A stretch of DNA of 44,849 bases, taken from the NCBI GenBank assembly GCA_035536935.1, contig DATLNC010000078.1:1-44849 (forward strand). Direction: 5' to 3'. The notes beneath the pieces are model-generated. The model saw only the letters and a list, made by a program, of their open reading frames with translations. It was not told the DNA's origin and did no database searches. The stretch is from DATMER01 sp035536935 (GTDB lineage Bacteria; Acidobacteriota; Thermoanaerobaculia; Multivoradales; UBA5704). A program made the position numbers and the translations under genes. The first letter of the stretch is position 1, and every line of letters begins with the position of its first letter. Below are positions 8,495 through 17,224 of the stretch, piece by piece.

Positions 8495-10020
8495 ACGTCC
8501 TCTCCATTCTCACCGACATCGCCGGGCGCCATCCGGACCGCCCGGCTCTGATCCTGGGCAAGGAATCGATTACGTTTTCTGACCTGCGCGAGCGGATCGA
8601 CCGGGCGTCTTCCGGGCTCCAGAAAGAAGGATTGCAGCCGGGAGACCGGGCGATCGTCATGATCCCCATGTCGATCGACCTCTACGTGGCCATGCTGGCC
8701 CTGCTCGATCTCGGGGCGGTCGCGGTCTTCGTGGACCCCTGGATCGGCTGGAAACAGATCGCATCCTTCGCAGCTTTTGCGGAGCCCCGGGCCTACCTGG
8801 GCATCCCCAGGAGCCACGCGCTGCGCCTGCTCTCCAGACAGCTCCGCTCGATTCCGATCACTGTGACAACGGGCAAGCGCCTCGGCCCCGTTCCCGCCCG
8901 CCGCACCCTGTCCGAGATCGAAGAGCCCGCGGGGGACGGCGCGGTCCATGCCTCGCAGCCGGACGATCCGGCACTGATCAGCTTCACAAGCGGATCGAGC
9001 GGCGAGCCCAAGGGGGCGAACCGCACCCACCGCTTCCTTCTGGCGCAGCACCGCGCCCTCGCCGCCGAGTTTCCCGCCAAGGAAGGAGACGTGGACATGC
9101 CGATGTTCCCCGTCTTCGCGCTCAACAACCTCGCGGTCGGAGTGCCCTCGGTCGTGCCAGCCATGGACTTCCGCCGGGTGGACCGGGTGGATGCCGCCGC
9201 GATCCTCCGCCAGATGCGGGAGCACGGAGTGACCACCTGCACGGCTTCGCCCCCGTTCTTCGACCGCCTCGCCGCAACCCGCCAGAATCCCGGTCTCCGG
9301 CGCATCCTGACCGGCGGCGCTCCGGTCTCCGACGCGCAGCTCATGGCCTGGCGCCGCGCTTTCCCTGGCACCGAGATCCTCGTGGCCTACGGCTCCACCG
9401 AGGCCGAGCCCGTGGCCCATCTCTCCGCCGAAGAGCGCCTGGAAGCCAAGAGCGACATCCGCCCCTCGAGCCCGGGCTTCTGCGCCGGCCGCCCCATCGA
9501 GCGCATTCGAGCCAAGGTGATCCGCATCGGAGACGAGCAGGTCCGCGGGTTGCCTGCCGGCGAGATCGGCGAGCTCGTAGTGACGGGGGATCACGTCTGC
9601 CGCGACTACTATCGCAATCCCAAGGCCGTGAAGGAGAACAAGATCACGGATGCGGAGGGCGCCATCTGGCACCGCATGGGAGACACCGGCTACTTCGACA
9701 GCCAGGGCCGCTTCTGGATCGCCGGGCGAGTCCACTCGACGATCCGCCGAGGAGGCGAGCTGGTCCATCCGCAGCTCGTCGAGCAGGCGGCCCACGGGGA
9801 AGATCCCCGAATCCGCAGAGCCGCGGCCGTGGCACTGGAACAGAAGGTGGTCCTGGTGATCGAAACGGAAGCGGGTGAGGAGCTGAAGAAAGACATCCAT
9901 TCGCGGCTCGCCGCGGCCGGGCAGGTCGTGGACGAGATCCGGCTCACCCGCGAGCCGTTGCCAGTCGATCCGCGGCACAACAGCAAGATCGATTACGGCA
10001 AGCTGCGGGCGCGGCTATGA
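8491..10020 (+). CDS. AMP-dependent acyl synthetase/ligase (ANL superfamily)
   Basis: The 509-residue product has all core ANL motifs: the P-loop SFTSGSSGEPKG at about 164-175, the VAYGSTEAEP A5 motif near 303, the acyl-adenylate MGDTGYFD motif with GRFWIAGR, and the C-terminal lysine region HNSKIDYGKLR. It should activate a carboxylic acid as an acyl-adenylate. The RRILTGGAPV and PVDPRHNSK segments recall OleC-type beta-lactone synthetases and fatty-acid ligases, but no oleA, oleB or oleD is nearby, so I do not assign that name. The ATG at 8491 overlaps the GNAT stop, and the TGA overlaps the next ATG. Confidence 0.92.
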   Translation: MNVLSILTDIAGRHPDRPALILGKESITFSDLRERIDRASSGLQKEGLQPGDRAIVMIPMSIDLYVAMLALLDLGAVAVFVDPWIGWKQIASFAAFAEPRAYLGIPRSHALRLLSRQLRSIPITVTTGKRLGPVPARRTLSEIEEPAGDGAVHASQPDDPALISFTSGSSGEPKGANRTHRFLLAQHRALAAEFPAKEGDVDMPMFPVFALNNLAVGVPSVVPAMDFRRVDRVDAAAILRQMREHGVTTCTASPPFFDRLAATRQNPGLRRILTGGAPVSDAQLMAWRRAFPGTEILVAYGSTEAEPVAHLSAEERLEAKSDIRPSSPGFCAGRPIERIRAKVIRIGDEQVRGLPAGEIGELVVTGDHVCRDYYRNPKAVKENKITDAEGAIWHRMGDTGYFDSQGRFWIAGRVHSTIRRGGELVHPQLVEQAAHGEDPRIRRAAAVALEQKVVLVIETEAGEELKKDIHSRLAAAGQVVDEIRLTREPLPVDPRHNSKIDYGKLRARL

Positions 10021-10961
10021 AGCCCCTCACCCCCGCCGCCCCCTTCCCCCGCAGGCTCTCCGCCTATCTCGCGGAGCGCTTCCCCCTGCTCAGCCACGGG
10101 GTGCTGATCTTCGCGTACTACTCGTCGAGCCAGTTCCTCGCCCGCACGCTCACCGAGCCGGGCCGGCCGATGCATTACGACATCACCTCGCTGCTCGGCG
10201 GCTTGACCCTGTTCCTGTTCTTCTTCCACCTGCGGGTATTCGACGAGCACAAAGATTACGCTGAAGACCTCCGGCACTATCCCCAGCGGATCCTGCAGAG
10301 CGGCGTCATCACCCTGCGCGATCTCAAGATCCTCGGCGGGATCGCCATCGCCCTGGAAATCGCGCTGTCCGCCTGGCGAGGACCGGCCACGCTCGCGGCC
10401 TGGGCAGTGGCGTTCCTCTTCTCGCTGCTGATGCTCAAGGAATTCTTCGTCGGGGACTGGCTCAATCGGCACTTTCTGATCTATGCCACGAGCCACATGC
10501 TGATCATGCCCTTGCTCTCGCTGCTGGTCTTCAGCTTCGCGACGGGCCGCTGGCCGTGGGAAGCGCCGCCCTGGTACTGGATGTACGCCTGGGTGGGCTT
10601 CTTCGTGACCTTCAACTGGGAAGTCTCGCGCAAGATCCGCGCGCCCGAGGACGAGATCGAAGGGGTCGAGACCTACACGCGCATCTTCGGCACTTACGGA
10701 GCCGCCTATGTAGTCCTCCTGATCCGCGTGATCGATACCGGGCTCGTCTCCCTCGTGGGCTGGCATCTGGGCCTGTCTCCCTGGTTCTACGCCGCCCTGG
10801 TCCTGCTCTTCCTCGTCTCCCTGACCGGCTTCTTTCAATACCGCCGCCACACCAACCGCAAGACTGCCAAGCGCATGGAGATCTACGCCGGCATGTACAT
10901 CATCGCCTTCGACCTGATCCTCGCAGTGGAAATAGCGAGGAAGCTCGGTGTTGATCTATGA
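10017..10961 (+). CDS. UbiA-superfamily prenyltransferase (integral membrane)
   Basis: The 314-residue product has about eight or nine membrane helices and the two acidic motifs expected of UbiA-type intramembrane prenyltransferases. The first is FDEHKDYAED at about 75-84, corresponding to the NDxxDxxxD motif; the second is SRKIRAPEDEIEGVETY in the second half. These bind the Mg-diphosphate of a prenyl donor. The acceptor is unknown. The ATG at 10017 overlaps the ligase stop and the TGA overlaps the dikinase ATG. Partners suggest an unusual lipid or terpenoid conjugate rather than ubiquinone or menaquinone; that is inference. Confidence 0.85.
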   Translation: MKPLTPAAPFPRRLSAYLAERFPLLSHGVLIFAYYSSSQFLARTLTEPGRPMHYDITSLLGGLTLFLFFFHLRVFDEHKDYAEDLRHYPQRILQSGVITLRDLKILGGIAIALEIALSAWRGPATLAAWAVAFLFSLLMLKEFFVGDWLNRHFLIYATSHMLIMPLLSLLVFSFATGRWPWEAPPWYWMYAWVGFFVTFNWEVSRKIRAPEDEIEGVETYTRIFGTYGAAYVVLLIRVIDTGLVSLVGWHLGLSPWFYAALVLLFLVSLTGFFQYRRHTNRKTAKRMEIYAGMYIIAFDLILAVEIARKLGVDL

Positions 10962-13606
10962 CCCTCGTCATTGCCGATCCTCGCGAAGCGCTGGAAAACT
11001 CTTTGATCCTGGGCGGCAAGGCCGCCAACCTCGCGCGCCTCGAAGCCCTGGGACTCTCAGTTCCGCCCTGGTACGCGATCACCATCCGCGCCTTCCACGA
11101 AGCGGTCAAGGGAATCCAGGTCGCCGAGATCGCCTCCGTTCCCATCCCTCCCGAGCTTGAGCAGGAGGTCATGCGCGCCCATGCCCTCCGCATTCCTGGG
11201 GACGACGCCTATGTAGCCGTCCGTTCCTCGGCAGCGGGAGAGGACGCCATGGGCGAATCCTTCGCCGGGCTTCATGACAGCTTCCTTTATATAAAGGGCT
11301 GGGACCGTCTCTTCGATGCCATCCGCCGCGTCTGGGCCTCGGCGTACAACGAGCGGGTGCTCGCCTACCGGCGCGCCAAGGGCATCTCTCTCGACAATAT
11401 CGCTGTGGCCGTCGTGGTCCAGCGCATGGTGGATGCCCACGCGGCCGGCGTGCTGTTCACCGCAAACCCCAACGACGGCAACGTCTACGAAGCCGTCGTC
11501 TCTTCGCTCTGGGGAGCGGGCGAAGGGCTGGTGAGCGTCGGGCTCGACGCCGATACGTTCACCGTGGACAAGGAGACCCTCGAAATCCGCGAGCAGATCG
11601 TCGTCAAGACGGAGCGCATGGTCCTCAACGAAGCGGCAGGCGGCGGGCTGCTGCGGACCGAAGTTCCGTCCGACATGCGTGAAGCTCCGAGCCTCACGCA
11701 TGATCAGGTGAAAGAGCTGGTAACGGCTGGGCTCGACCTGGAGCGCCGCTTCCGCCGGCCGCAGGACATCGAGTTCGCCGTGGATCGGGCCGGCAAGCTT
11801 TTCCTGCTCCAGGCAAGGCCGGTGACGACGGTGGAGGAGCTGGGCCCCGCCGCGGGCCACCGCCTGCTCTGGGACAACTCCAACATCATCGAAAGCTATT
11901 CGGGCGTCACCTCGCCCATGACTTTCAGCTTCATCCGCCGGGCGTACTCGATCGTCTATCACTGCTTCGCGGAGGTCATGGGCATCGACGCCCCGACCGT
12001 GCGAGCCAACCGCGACGTCTTCGACAACATGCTCGGCCTGTTCCGCGGACAGGTCTATTACAACCTTTTCAACTGGTACCGGCTCGTGCGCCTTTTCCCG
12101 GGCTTCAACTACAACAAGGCTTTCATGGAATCCATGATGGGCGTCCGCGAAGGGCTTCAGGAGGAACCCGCCGCGGTAACCGGAGTCCAGCGCTACACCC
12201 GCGAGCTGCCGGCGCTGCTCCGGCTCGTGGGCCGCTCGACGCTCAACTTCCTGCGCATCCGCACGATCGTGAGCGATTTCCAGGCGCACTTCCGGGAGCA
12301 TTACGAGCGCTGGTCCGCTCTCGACTTCCGCACCATGGCTCCGCACGAGCTGGGCGCTCTCTACCGCGAAATGGAGGACAAGCTCCTCTGGCAGTGGAAG
12401 GCGCCGATCATCAACGACTTTTTCGTGATGGTCTTCTACGGCACTCTCAAAAAGCTCTGCGCCAACTGGTGCGGAGACGAGGCGGGCTCGCTCCAGAACG
12501 ACCTGATCGTGGGGGAGGGCGGCATCGAGAGCACCGAGCCCACCCGCATGCTCCTCCGGCTCGCGGCCCAGGCGAGGGAGATGCCCGAGCTGCGGCAGCT
12601 TCTCCTGGAGCGCTCGCCCGAGGACCTGGTCGGCGAAGTCCCCTCGCGCTTCCCCGACTTCGGAGCGGAGATCCGCCGCTATCTGGACCTCTACGGCTTC
12701 CGCGGCGTCAACGAGCTGAAGCTGGAAGAGCCCTCGGTCAAGGACCGTCCCGCGTTCGTCTACCAGATCCTCCGCAACTACATCACGGGCGATCCCTCGG
12801 CCCTGGACCTCTCGGTGATCGGAGAGCGCGAGCAGCGCATCCGGAGAGAGGCCGAGGCCCGCGCCTTCGAAGCGATCCGCAGGAAGGGAGGCCTCCTCCC
12901 CCGCGCCGCCATCTTCCGCCGCGTCCTGAACAACGCCCGCCTGGGAGTGAAGAACCGCGAGAACATGCGCTTCGCCCGTACCCGCATCTATGGCGTGCTC
13001 CGCGAGATTCTCCGGGCAGTGGGCGAGCATTTCGCCGCGGAAGGCCTCCTCGACGCGCCCCAGGACATTTTCTACCTGACCCTCGACGAGGTCTGGGATT
13101 ACACGCGAGGCCGCGCCGTCACGACCAACCTCAAGGCCCTCGCCGCTCTCCGCCGCGAAGAATTCGACGCCTACCGGCGCGAAGCCGACCGCATGCCCGC
13201 CGACCGTTTCGAGACCTGGGGCCTGCCGTACCACCGCAACCGCTTTCAGGGACGCCCGCGCCCCGCGATCGTGAGCGAGGACGGCCTCCTCCGAGGCATC
13301 GGCTGCTCGCCGGGAGTGGTGACGAAGCCGGTCAAGGTGATCCGTACCCCCTCCGAAGATGCCCGCCTCGAAGGCGAGATCCTGGTCGCCGAGCGCACCG
13401 ATCCCGGCTGGGTGCCGCTCTATCCGTCCGTCTCCGGGCTCCTGATCGAGAGAGGCAGCATCCTCTCCCACTCGGCCATCGTGGCGCGGGAGATGGGGAT
13501 CCCCACGATCGTGGGGATCCTCGGGCTCACCTCGACCCTTCAGACGGGGCAGGTAGTGACCATGGACGGTGCGGCGGGAACGGTCAAACTGGACGAGTCG
13601 GCCTAG
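10958..13606 (+). CDS. PEP-synthase-like dikinase / rifampicin-phosphotransferase-like enzyme
   Basis: The 882-residue product has an N-terminal PPDK/PEP-synthase ATP-grasp domain (LGGKAANLARLEALGLSVP, the AVRSSAAGEDAMGESFAG loop, and PQDIEFAVD with LLQARPVTT closing it near 290). A large middle domain starts LLWDNSNIIESY and also contains GVTSPMTFSF. The C-terminal swivelling phosphohistidine domain has the catalytic His838 in ILSHSAIVAREMGIPTIVG. The canonical C-terminal pyruvate/PEP TIM barrel of PpsA is absent, so it should phosphorylate some other substrate, as rifampicin phosphotransferases do. It is the last gene of the coupled cassette; the 804-residue antisense frame is a shadow. Confidence 0.88.
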   Translation: MTLVIADPREALENSLILGGKAANLARLEALGLSVPPWYAITIRAFHEAVKGIQVAEIASVPIPPELEQEVMRAHALRIPGDDAYVAVRSSAAGEDAMGESFAGLHDSFLYIKGWDRLFDAIRRVWASAYNERVLAYRRAKGISLDNIAVAVVVQRMVDAHAAGVLFTANPNDGNVYEAVVSSLWGAGEGLVSVGLDADTFTVDKETLEIREQIVVKTERMVLNEAAGGGLLRTEVPSDMREAPSLTHDQVKELVTAGLDLERRFRRPQDIEFAVDRAGKLFLLQARPVTTVEELGPAAGHRLLWDNSNIIESYSGVTSPMTFSFIRRAYSIVYHCFAEVMGIDAPTVRANRDVFDNMLGLFRGQVYYNLFNWYRLVRLFPGFNYNKAFMESMMGVREGLQEEPAAVTGVQRYTRELPALLRLVGRSTLNFLRIRTIVSDFQAHFREHYERWSALDFRTMAPHELGALYREMEDKLLWQWKAPIINDFFVMVFYGTLKKLCANWCGDEAGSLQNDLIVGEGGIESTEPTRMLLRLAAQAREMPELRQLLLERSPEDLVGEVPSRFPDFGAEIRRYLDLYGFRGVNELKLEEPSVKDRPAFVYQILRNYITGDPSALDLSVIGEREQRIRREAEARAFEAIRRKGGLLPRAAIFRRVLNNARLGVKNRENMRFARTRIYGVLREILRAVGEHFAAEGLLDAPQDIFYLTLDEVWDYTRGRAVTTNLKALAALRREEFDAYRREADRMPADRFETWGLPYHRNRFQGRPRPAIVSEDGLLRGIGCSPGVVTKPVKVIRTPSEDARLEGEILVAERTDPGWVPLYPSVSGLLIERGSILSHSAIVAREMGIPTIVGILGLTSTLQTGQVVTMDGAAGTVKLDESA

Positions 13607-13617
13607 GAGTGGATGTG

Positions 13618-13623
13618 TATAAT
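13618..13623 (+). promoter_or_regulatory. -10 box (TATAAT) and strong RBS before the Cys-rich gene
   Basis: A perfect TATAAT lies just beyond the dikinase stop. It is followed by a leader of about 37 bases with AAAGGAG ending about 9 bases before the ATG at 13661. No convincing -35 box is visible. This gives the small gene its own promoter, unlike the coupled genes before it. Confidence 0.55.
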
Positions 13624-13660
13624 CTCAACTCAGGGACAACGGCGGAAAGGAGAATAAGCT

Positions 13661-13945
13661 ATGTTCGGCTCTCTTGCCCAGGTGCTCGTGTTGATCGCCC
13701 CGCTTCTGGTCGCGCGGCCGGCTCCAGATGTGAGTAGCATGCTCGCGAACTGTCCGCAGACCTGCGCGCGGGCGGCGAGATGCTGCGAGGTAGGTTGTCC
13801 TATCGCGGACAAGAACTGCTCCTCCAGTATTTCCTCTCCGATCGGCCAATGCCTCTCCTTCGGGAACCCGGTAGATCTGGTAGTTCTCACCTGCACCTGC
13901 GTCAGCTCCAACCCTTCGTATCAAACTCAGTGCGGGGACAACTAG
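13661..13945 (+). CDS. Small secreted cysteine-rich protein
   Basis: The 94-residue product starts with a hydrophobic signal-like segment (about 4-20), then a mature part of some 70 residues holding ten cysteines (positions 31, 35, 41, 42, 46, 53, 64, 78, 80 and 91). An even number of cysteines in an exported protein suggests five disulfides. The dedicated TATAAT promoter and strong Shine-Dalgarno sequence support a real, possibly well expressed gene. I recognise no family; it could be a disulfide-rich peptide, a toxin-like or a structural protein. Base composition is lower in GC than its neighbours, compatible with acquisition. Confidence 0.7.
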   Translation: MFGSLAQVLVLIAPLLVARPAPDVSSMLANCPQTCARAARCCEVGCPIADKNCSSSISSPIGQCLSFGNPVDLVVLTCTCVSSNPSYQTQCGDN

Positions 13946-14006
13946 CGATAGACTGGTCGACAGAGCTGATTGACAGCCCTCCGGGCGGCGCTTAAGCTTC
14001 CCGAAA

Positions 14007-15578
14007 ATGGGGAAGCAAAAGCGCGGGGGCCGATCACAGGGGCAGCAGACCCCACTCCGCGAGCCGCGTAGACAAGAGGAGGTAAGCCGGCCTCGCTGGG
14101 TGGGGATCGTCATCGCCGCCGTGGCGGTCGTCGGGTACTTCACCCTGCTGCGCCTTCTGGCCCCCAACCCCTGGGACTACGACGAATACTTCCACGTCGG
14201 GCTCGCCCGCGAGCTCCACAACGGAATGCCGGAGTCCCTGCACTGGACTCCTTTTTCCCTGGCGTACCAGCAATTCGCTGACAAGGAACTGCTGTTCCAC
14301 ATCCTGCTCATGCCGTTCACGGGCCTTCGCATCGAGCAGGCGGCGCTGGCCGGAGCGTTCCTCGGGCAGCTTCTGGTGGTGAGCGCCTTCGCCTGGGTGC
14401 TCTGGCGCCTGCGGGTGGCCTATGCGCCGATGTACCTGCTCGCGCTCACCGCCATGGGGTCGATCTTCGTCTCCCGCATGGCCATGTGCCGCCCGCACCA
14501 CGGCGAGATCGGATTCACCGTCCTTTTCCTCGGCTTGCTGCTTCTGGAAGCCCCGCCTCTCGCGCTCGGTGCGGTGGCGGCCGTCTTCGGCCTGTTCCAC
14601 GCCAGCGGCTGGCTGCCGATTGCCTTTGCGGTGCTATGGCTGCTGGTTGCGCGTTTCGACGCTGCCGCGCCGCCTCGCCGGAGGTGGGTGGATGTCGCCG
14701 CCACCAGCCTGGGCTGGGTTGTGGGCCAATGTCTGCATCCGGCTTTCCCCTACAACCTGCGCCTCTGGTGGATTCAGAACGTCACCGTCCTCAGCAAGGC
14801 GACGGCTGGCGGGCAGGCGCTGCGCTCGCAGATCGGGTCGGAGCTGCAGCCCATGGAGACCCGCCTGGTGCCCGATCAGTGGCCGGCCCTGCTGGCCGCC
14901 GCCGTGCTCCTCGTCCTCGTGGCGACCAGGCCCCAGTGGCGGCGGCCCCGGGTGCTGCTCATCGCGGGGCTCGCCATGCTCGCGCTGTTCTCCGGGCTCT
15001 TCCTGTGGCTGCGCTTCTTCGAGCTCGCCGCGCCGCTGACGCTGCTCGCCATTGCCGTCGGCAGCCAGCTGCCGGAGGGCCAGGTGCGGCGAAAGGCGTC
15101 GAGGGCCACCCTGGTGGGGATCGTCGTGCTGATCCTCGCCGGCAGCCTGTTCACCTTCAGCCGTGTGCGCCATTACCGCACCGGTCAGGTCGCATTGCCG
15201 CGCGGGATGGCGGAGTGGTTCGCCGAGAACGGCCGGCCGGGAGAGCGCGTCTTCACTGCGAACTGGGCGGACTCGGAGCCGCTCTTCTACTACGCGCCGC
15301 AAATGCAGTCGCTCGTAGCTCTGGATCCCACCTTCTTCCTGATCGCCGACCCGGAGCGGTTCCGCCTGTACGCGGACATCGTGCAGGGGCGCGAGGCCGA
15401 TTCGGCGCGCGTCATCCGGACCCAATTCGGTGCTCGCTGGGTGACGGTCTGGAGATTCCCCGCGCACAAGGCGCTCGCCACCCGTCTCCTCAGGTCCGGT
15501 CAGGCCTCGGTAGCCTTCGCCGATCCGTATTACCTCGTGATCGACCTCGGCGAGCCCGAGAGCATCCTCTTTCCCTGA
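14007..15578 (+). CDS. Polytopic membrane protein, GT-C glycosyltransferase-like
   Basis: The 523-residue product has a basic cytoplasmic N-terminus (1-30) and then about ten hydrophobic helices. After the first helix comes the loop NPWDYDEYFHVGLARELHNG. An acidic D/E motif in the first periplasmic loop is the hallmark of GT-C enzymes, which use polyprenyl-phosphate sugars. A soluble C-terminal part of about 130 residues contains NWADSEPLFYYAPQMQ. The sequence does not show the substrate. The ATG follows TAAGCT by eight bases, a possible short-leader promoter. The 61-bp gap upstream shows nothing definite. Confidence 0.75.
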   Translation: MGKQKRGGRSQGQQTPLREPRRQEEVSRPRWVGIVIAAVAVVGYFTLLRLLAPNPWDYDEYFHVGLARELHNGMPESLHWTPFSLAYQQFADKELLFHILLMPFTGLRIEQAALAGAFLGQLLVVSAFAWVLWRLRVAYAPMYLLALTAMGSIFVSRMAMCRPHHGEIGFTVLFLGLLLLEAPPLALGAVAAVFGLFHASGWLPIAFAVLWLLVARFDAAAPPRRRWVDVAATSLGWVVGQCLHPAFPYNLRLWWIQNVTVLSKATAGGQALRSQIGSELQPMETRLVPDQWPALLAAAVLLVLVATRPQWRRPRVLLIAGLAMLALFSGLFLWLRFFELAAPLTLLAIAVGSQLPEGQVRRKASRATLVGIVVLILAGSLFTFSRVRHYRTGQVALPRGMAEWFAENGRPGERVFTANWADSEPLFYYAPQMQSLVALDPTFFLIADPERFRLYADIVQGREADSARVIRTQFGARWVTVWRFPAHKALATRLLRSGQASVAFADPYYLVIDLGEPESILFP

Positions 15579-15590
15579 CGTTCCCTGACA

Positions 15591-15960
15591 TATGCTCCGA
15601 ATTCCTCTTCCCGGGGCTCCTCCCCAAAAGGGGATGCTCCGATCCCCGATGTACTTGTAGCATGTACCTGCTCTCTGAAGACAGTTTCCTTTGAATTCGG
15701 AGCATCCGGGCCTGCTTCAACGACCCGGGTAAATGATTATGCTCCGAATTCATGGAGATCAAGCTCCGACTCGAGCCTATTTGCTCCTAAAATGGGTCAG
15801 ATGCTCCGAAAAACAGGACATCTAGCTCTTCGCGCCAGAGATTAAGCTCCTAAAACAAGTGTACTTGGAGCATAATTATAAGGTGCAGGAACAAAAATCT
15901 TAGACTTCGGAGCATAGGAATGGGGCGGAGGGGTTGCCGAGGTTACAGATGCTCCGAAAA
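15591..15960. repeat. 21-bp-lattice repeat array 1 (GCTCCGAA type)
   Basis: This fills most of the 470-bp gene-free stretch 15579-16048. The motif ATGCTCCGAA or its complement recurs with core GCTCC/GGAGC (allowing one mismatch) starting at 15594, 15616, 15636, 15657, 15699, 15741, 15763, 15783, 15803, 15825, 15846, 15867, 15888, 15909 and 15951. Successive distances are 20-22 bp or 42 bp. The intervening bases are unrelated. TATGCTCCGAATTC occurs identically at 15591-15604 and 15738-15751, with its core inverted at 15693-15705. No ORF fits. This is not a CRISPR array because motif and spacer are far too short. Confidence 0.85.
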
Positions 15961-16032
15961 CGTTCAGGGGAGATGCTGTCCGGAATCCAACAGAGCATAG
16001 CTGTTTTCCCTGGGAGCGCCGGCAGCTTCGTG

Positions 16033-16038
16033 TAGAAT
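16033..16038 (+). promoter_or_regulatory. -10 box (TAGAAT), probably leaderless
   Basis: TAGAAT lies ten bases before the ATG at 16049, with no Shine-Dalgarno sequence between. The spacing matches the ftsY, 22283 and sigma-factor starts. It sits about 70 bp beyond the end of array 1. Confidence 0.45.
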
Positions 16039-16048
16039 CGGGGCCATC

Positions 16049-16342
16049 ATGGAAGCCATAAAAGCTCTTTGGGATGTGATCGGCTCGATCCTGATGGCCC
16101 TCTATGTCGGCTACTGCTTCTGGGCCTGGGCCAAGCGCGGCGGCTGGGTTCCCCGCTATTTTCACGTCCTGGCCTTCACCCTCTACGGTCTGGGCTGGCT
16201 GGCGCTCCGCTCCCTGGGCGACGCGAGAGGCGTGACCCTTCTTGTGGCCTCCCTCGTGTTTCCCGCCATCGCCTACATCCTCTTCATCGCGTTCGGGGGC
16301 GTGGAAGCGGCGGCGGAAGCAAGAGAGAAGAAGAGTATTTAG
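16049..16342 (+). CDS. Small membrane protein of unknown function
   Basis: The 97-residue product has three predicted hydrophobic helices (about 8-27, 37-55 and 62-82) and a charged C-terminal tail, EAAAEAREKKSI. I recognise no family. A TAGAAT box ten bases before the ATG supports this start. It is the first gene downstream of repeat array 1 and converges on the metal-transport operon, 33 bp from the permease stop. Confidence 0.65.
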   Translation: MEAIKALWDVIGSILMALYVGYCFWAWAKRGGWVPRYFHVLAFTLYGLGWLALRSLGDARGVTLLVASLVFPAIAYILFIAFGGVEAAAEAREKKSI

Positions 16343-16375
16343 CAAGGCTGCCCAGCCTGCCGCCCCTTCGGCCTG

Positions 16376-17212
16376 CTACGCCGCCACCGTCCTCCTCCGC
16401 ACCATCCTCCACGCCGCGAAGAGCAACAGGAACAGCCCCAGCGAGCAGACGATCGCGGGGCCGCTGGGGAAGTCCACCTTGTACGAGGCGATCAGGCCGA
16501 CGGCGCTGGCCAGGAAGCCGACCGCCCAGGCCAGGACGATGCGCGGCCCCCAGCGGTCGCTGGTTCCGAGCGCGATGATCGCCGGCGCCACCAGGTAGGA
16601 GAACACCATCAGCACGCCGGCGATCTCCACGGAGAGCGTGATGATCACGCCGAAGGAGACGTAGAAGAGGAAGTCCCAGAACCAGACCTTCCAACCCGAG
16701 GCGTAGGCCCGGTCCGGGTCCTCCGTGATGGTGATGAACCTCTTGCGGAAGATGTAGTGGAAGAGCCCGACGGCGGCGTAGATGATCAGATCCTTGATCA
16801 CCGTGGGCCAGGTGACCCAGAGGATCGTGCCGGCGAGCAGCTCCTTGATGTGCTCGGCCCCTTCCGGAGCCCGGTCCGCCACCAGGATCGCCGTCGCCGA
16901 GGCGATCACGTACGTGATGCCGATGATCGCCTCCTGCGGCACGCGGCTGTCATGGTGGCGGGTGCGCGTGAAGCTGAAGACCAGGGCTCCCAAGACTGCT
17001 GCTCCCAACGAGTATGCGAAGGACGCCGGGCTCCCCGGTTGATGGCCTTGGATGAAGGCCACCACCGTGCCGAGTGCGGCGATCTGTGCCAGGGCAAGGT
17101 CCACGAAGATCACCTGGCGCAGCAGCACGTGCAACCCCAGGTAGCCGTGGATCCCCACCAGGATCAGGCAGGCCGCGAACGGCGCGGCCATGAACTGCAG
17201 CATCTCGAGCAT
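16376..17212 (-). CDS. Zinc/manganese ABC transporter permease (ZnuB/MntB family)
   Basis: The 278-residue product is an ABC-3 type permease with about eight membrane helices and the family segments HGYLGLHVLLRQVIFVDLALAQIAALG, VPQEAIIGITYVIASA and AGVLMVFSYLVAPA. It would form the channel for a divalent metal, Zn or Mn. It follows the binding-protein gene by 12 bp. It is the last gene of the operon, and no ATPase gene follows; the next gene is convergent. The energising ATPase must be encoded elsewhere or has been lost. Confidence 0.93.
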   Translation of the reverse strand: MLEMLQFMAAPFAACLILVGIHGYLGLHVLLRQVIFVDLALAQIAALGTVVAFIQGHQPGSPASFAYSLGAAVLGALVFSFTRTRHHDSRVPQEAIIGITYVIASATAILVADRAPEGAEHIKELLAGTILWVTWPTVIKDLIIYAAVGLFHYIFRKRFITITEDPDRAYASGWKVWFWDFLFYVSFGVIITLSVEIAGVLMVFSYLVAPAIIALGTSDRWGPRIVLAWAVGFLASAVGLIASYKVDFPSGPAIVCSLGLFLLLFAAWRMVRRRTVAA

Positions 17213-17224
17213 CGGTGGCCTTTC

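Noticed and set aside
8491..10020. OleC beta-lactone synthetase assignment
   Set aside because: Some motifs resemble OleC, but oleA, oleB and oleD are absent and UbiA plus dikinase partners argue for another pathway.
11057..13471. 804-residue open frame antisense to the dikinase gene
   Set aside because: It lies opposite a gene with clear domain motifs, has biased composition and no recognisable family; it is a GC-driven shadow.
13946..14006. Terminator or RNA gene between the Cys-rich gene and the membrane protein gene
   Set aside because: Only short imperfect complementarity and no T-run; nothing definite.
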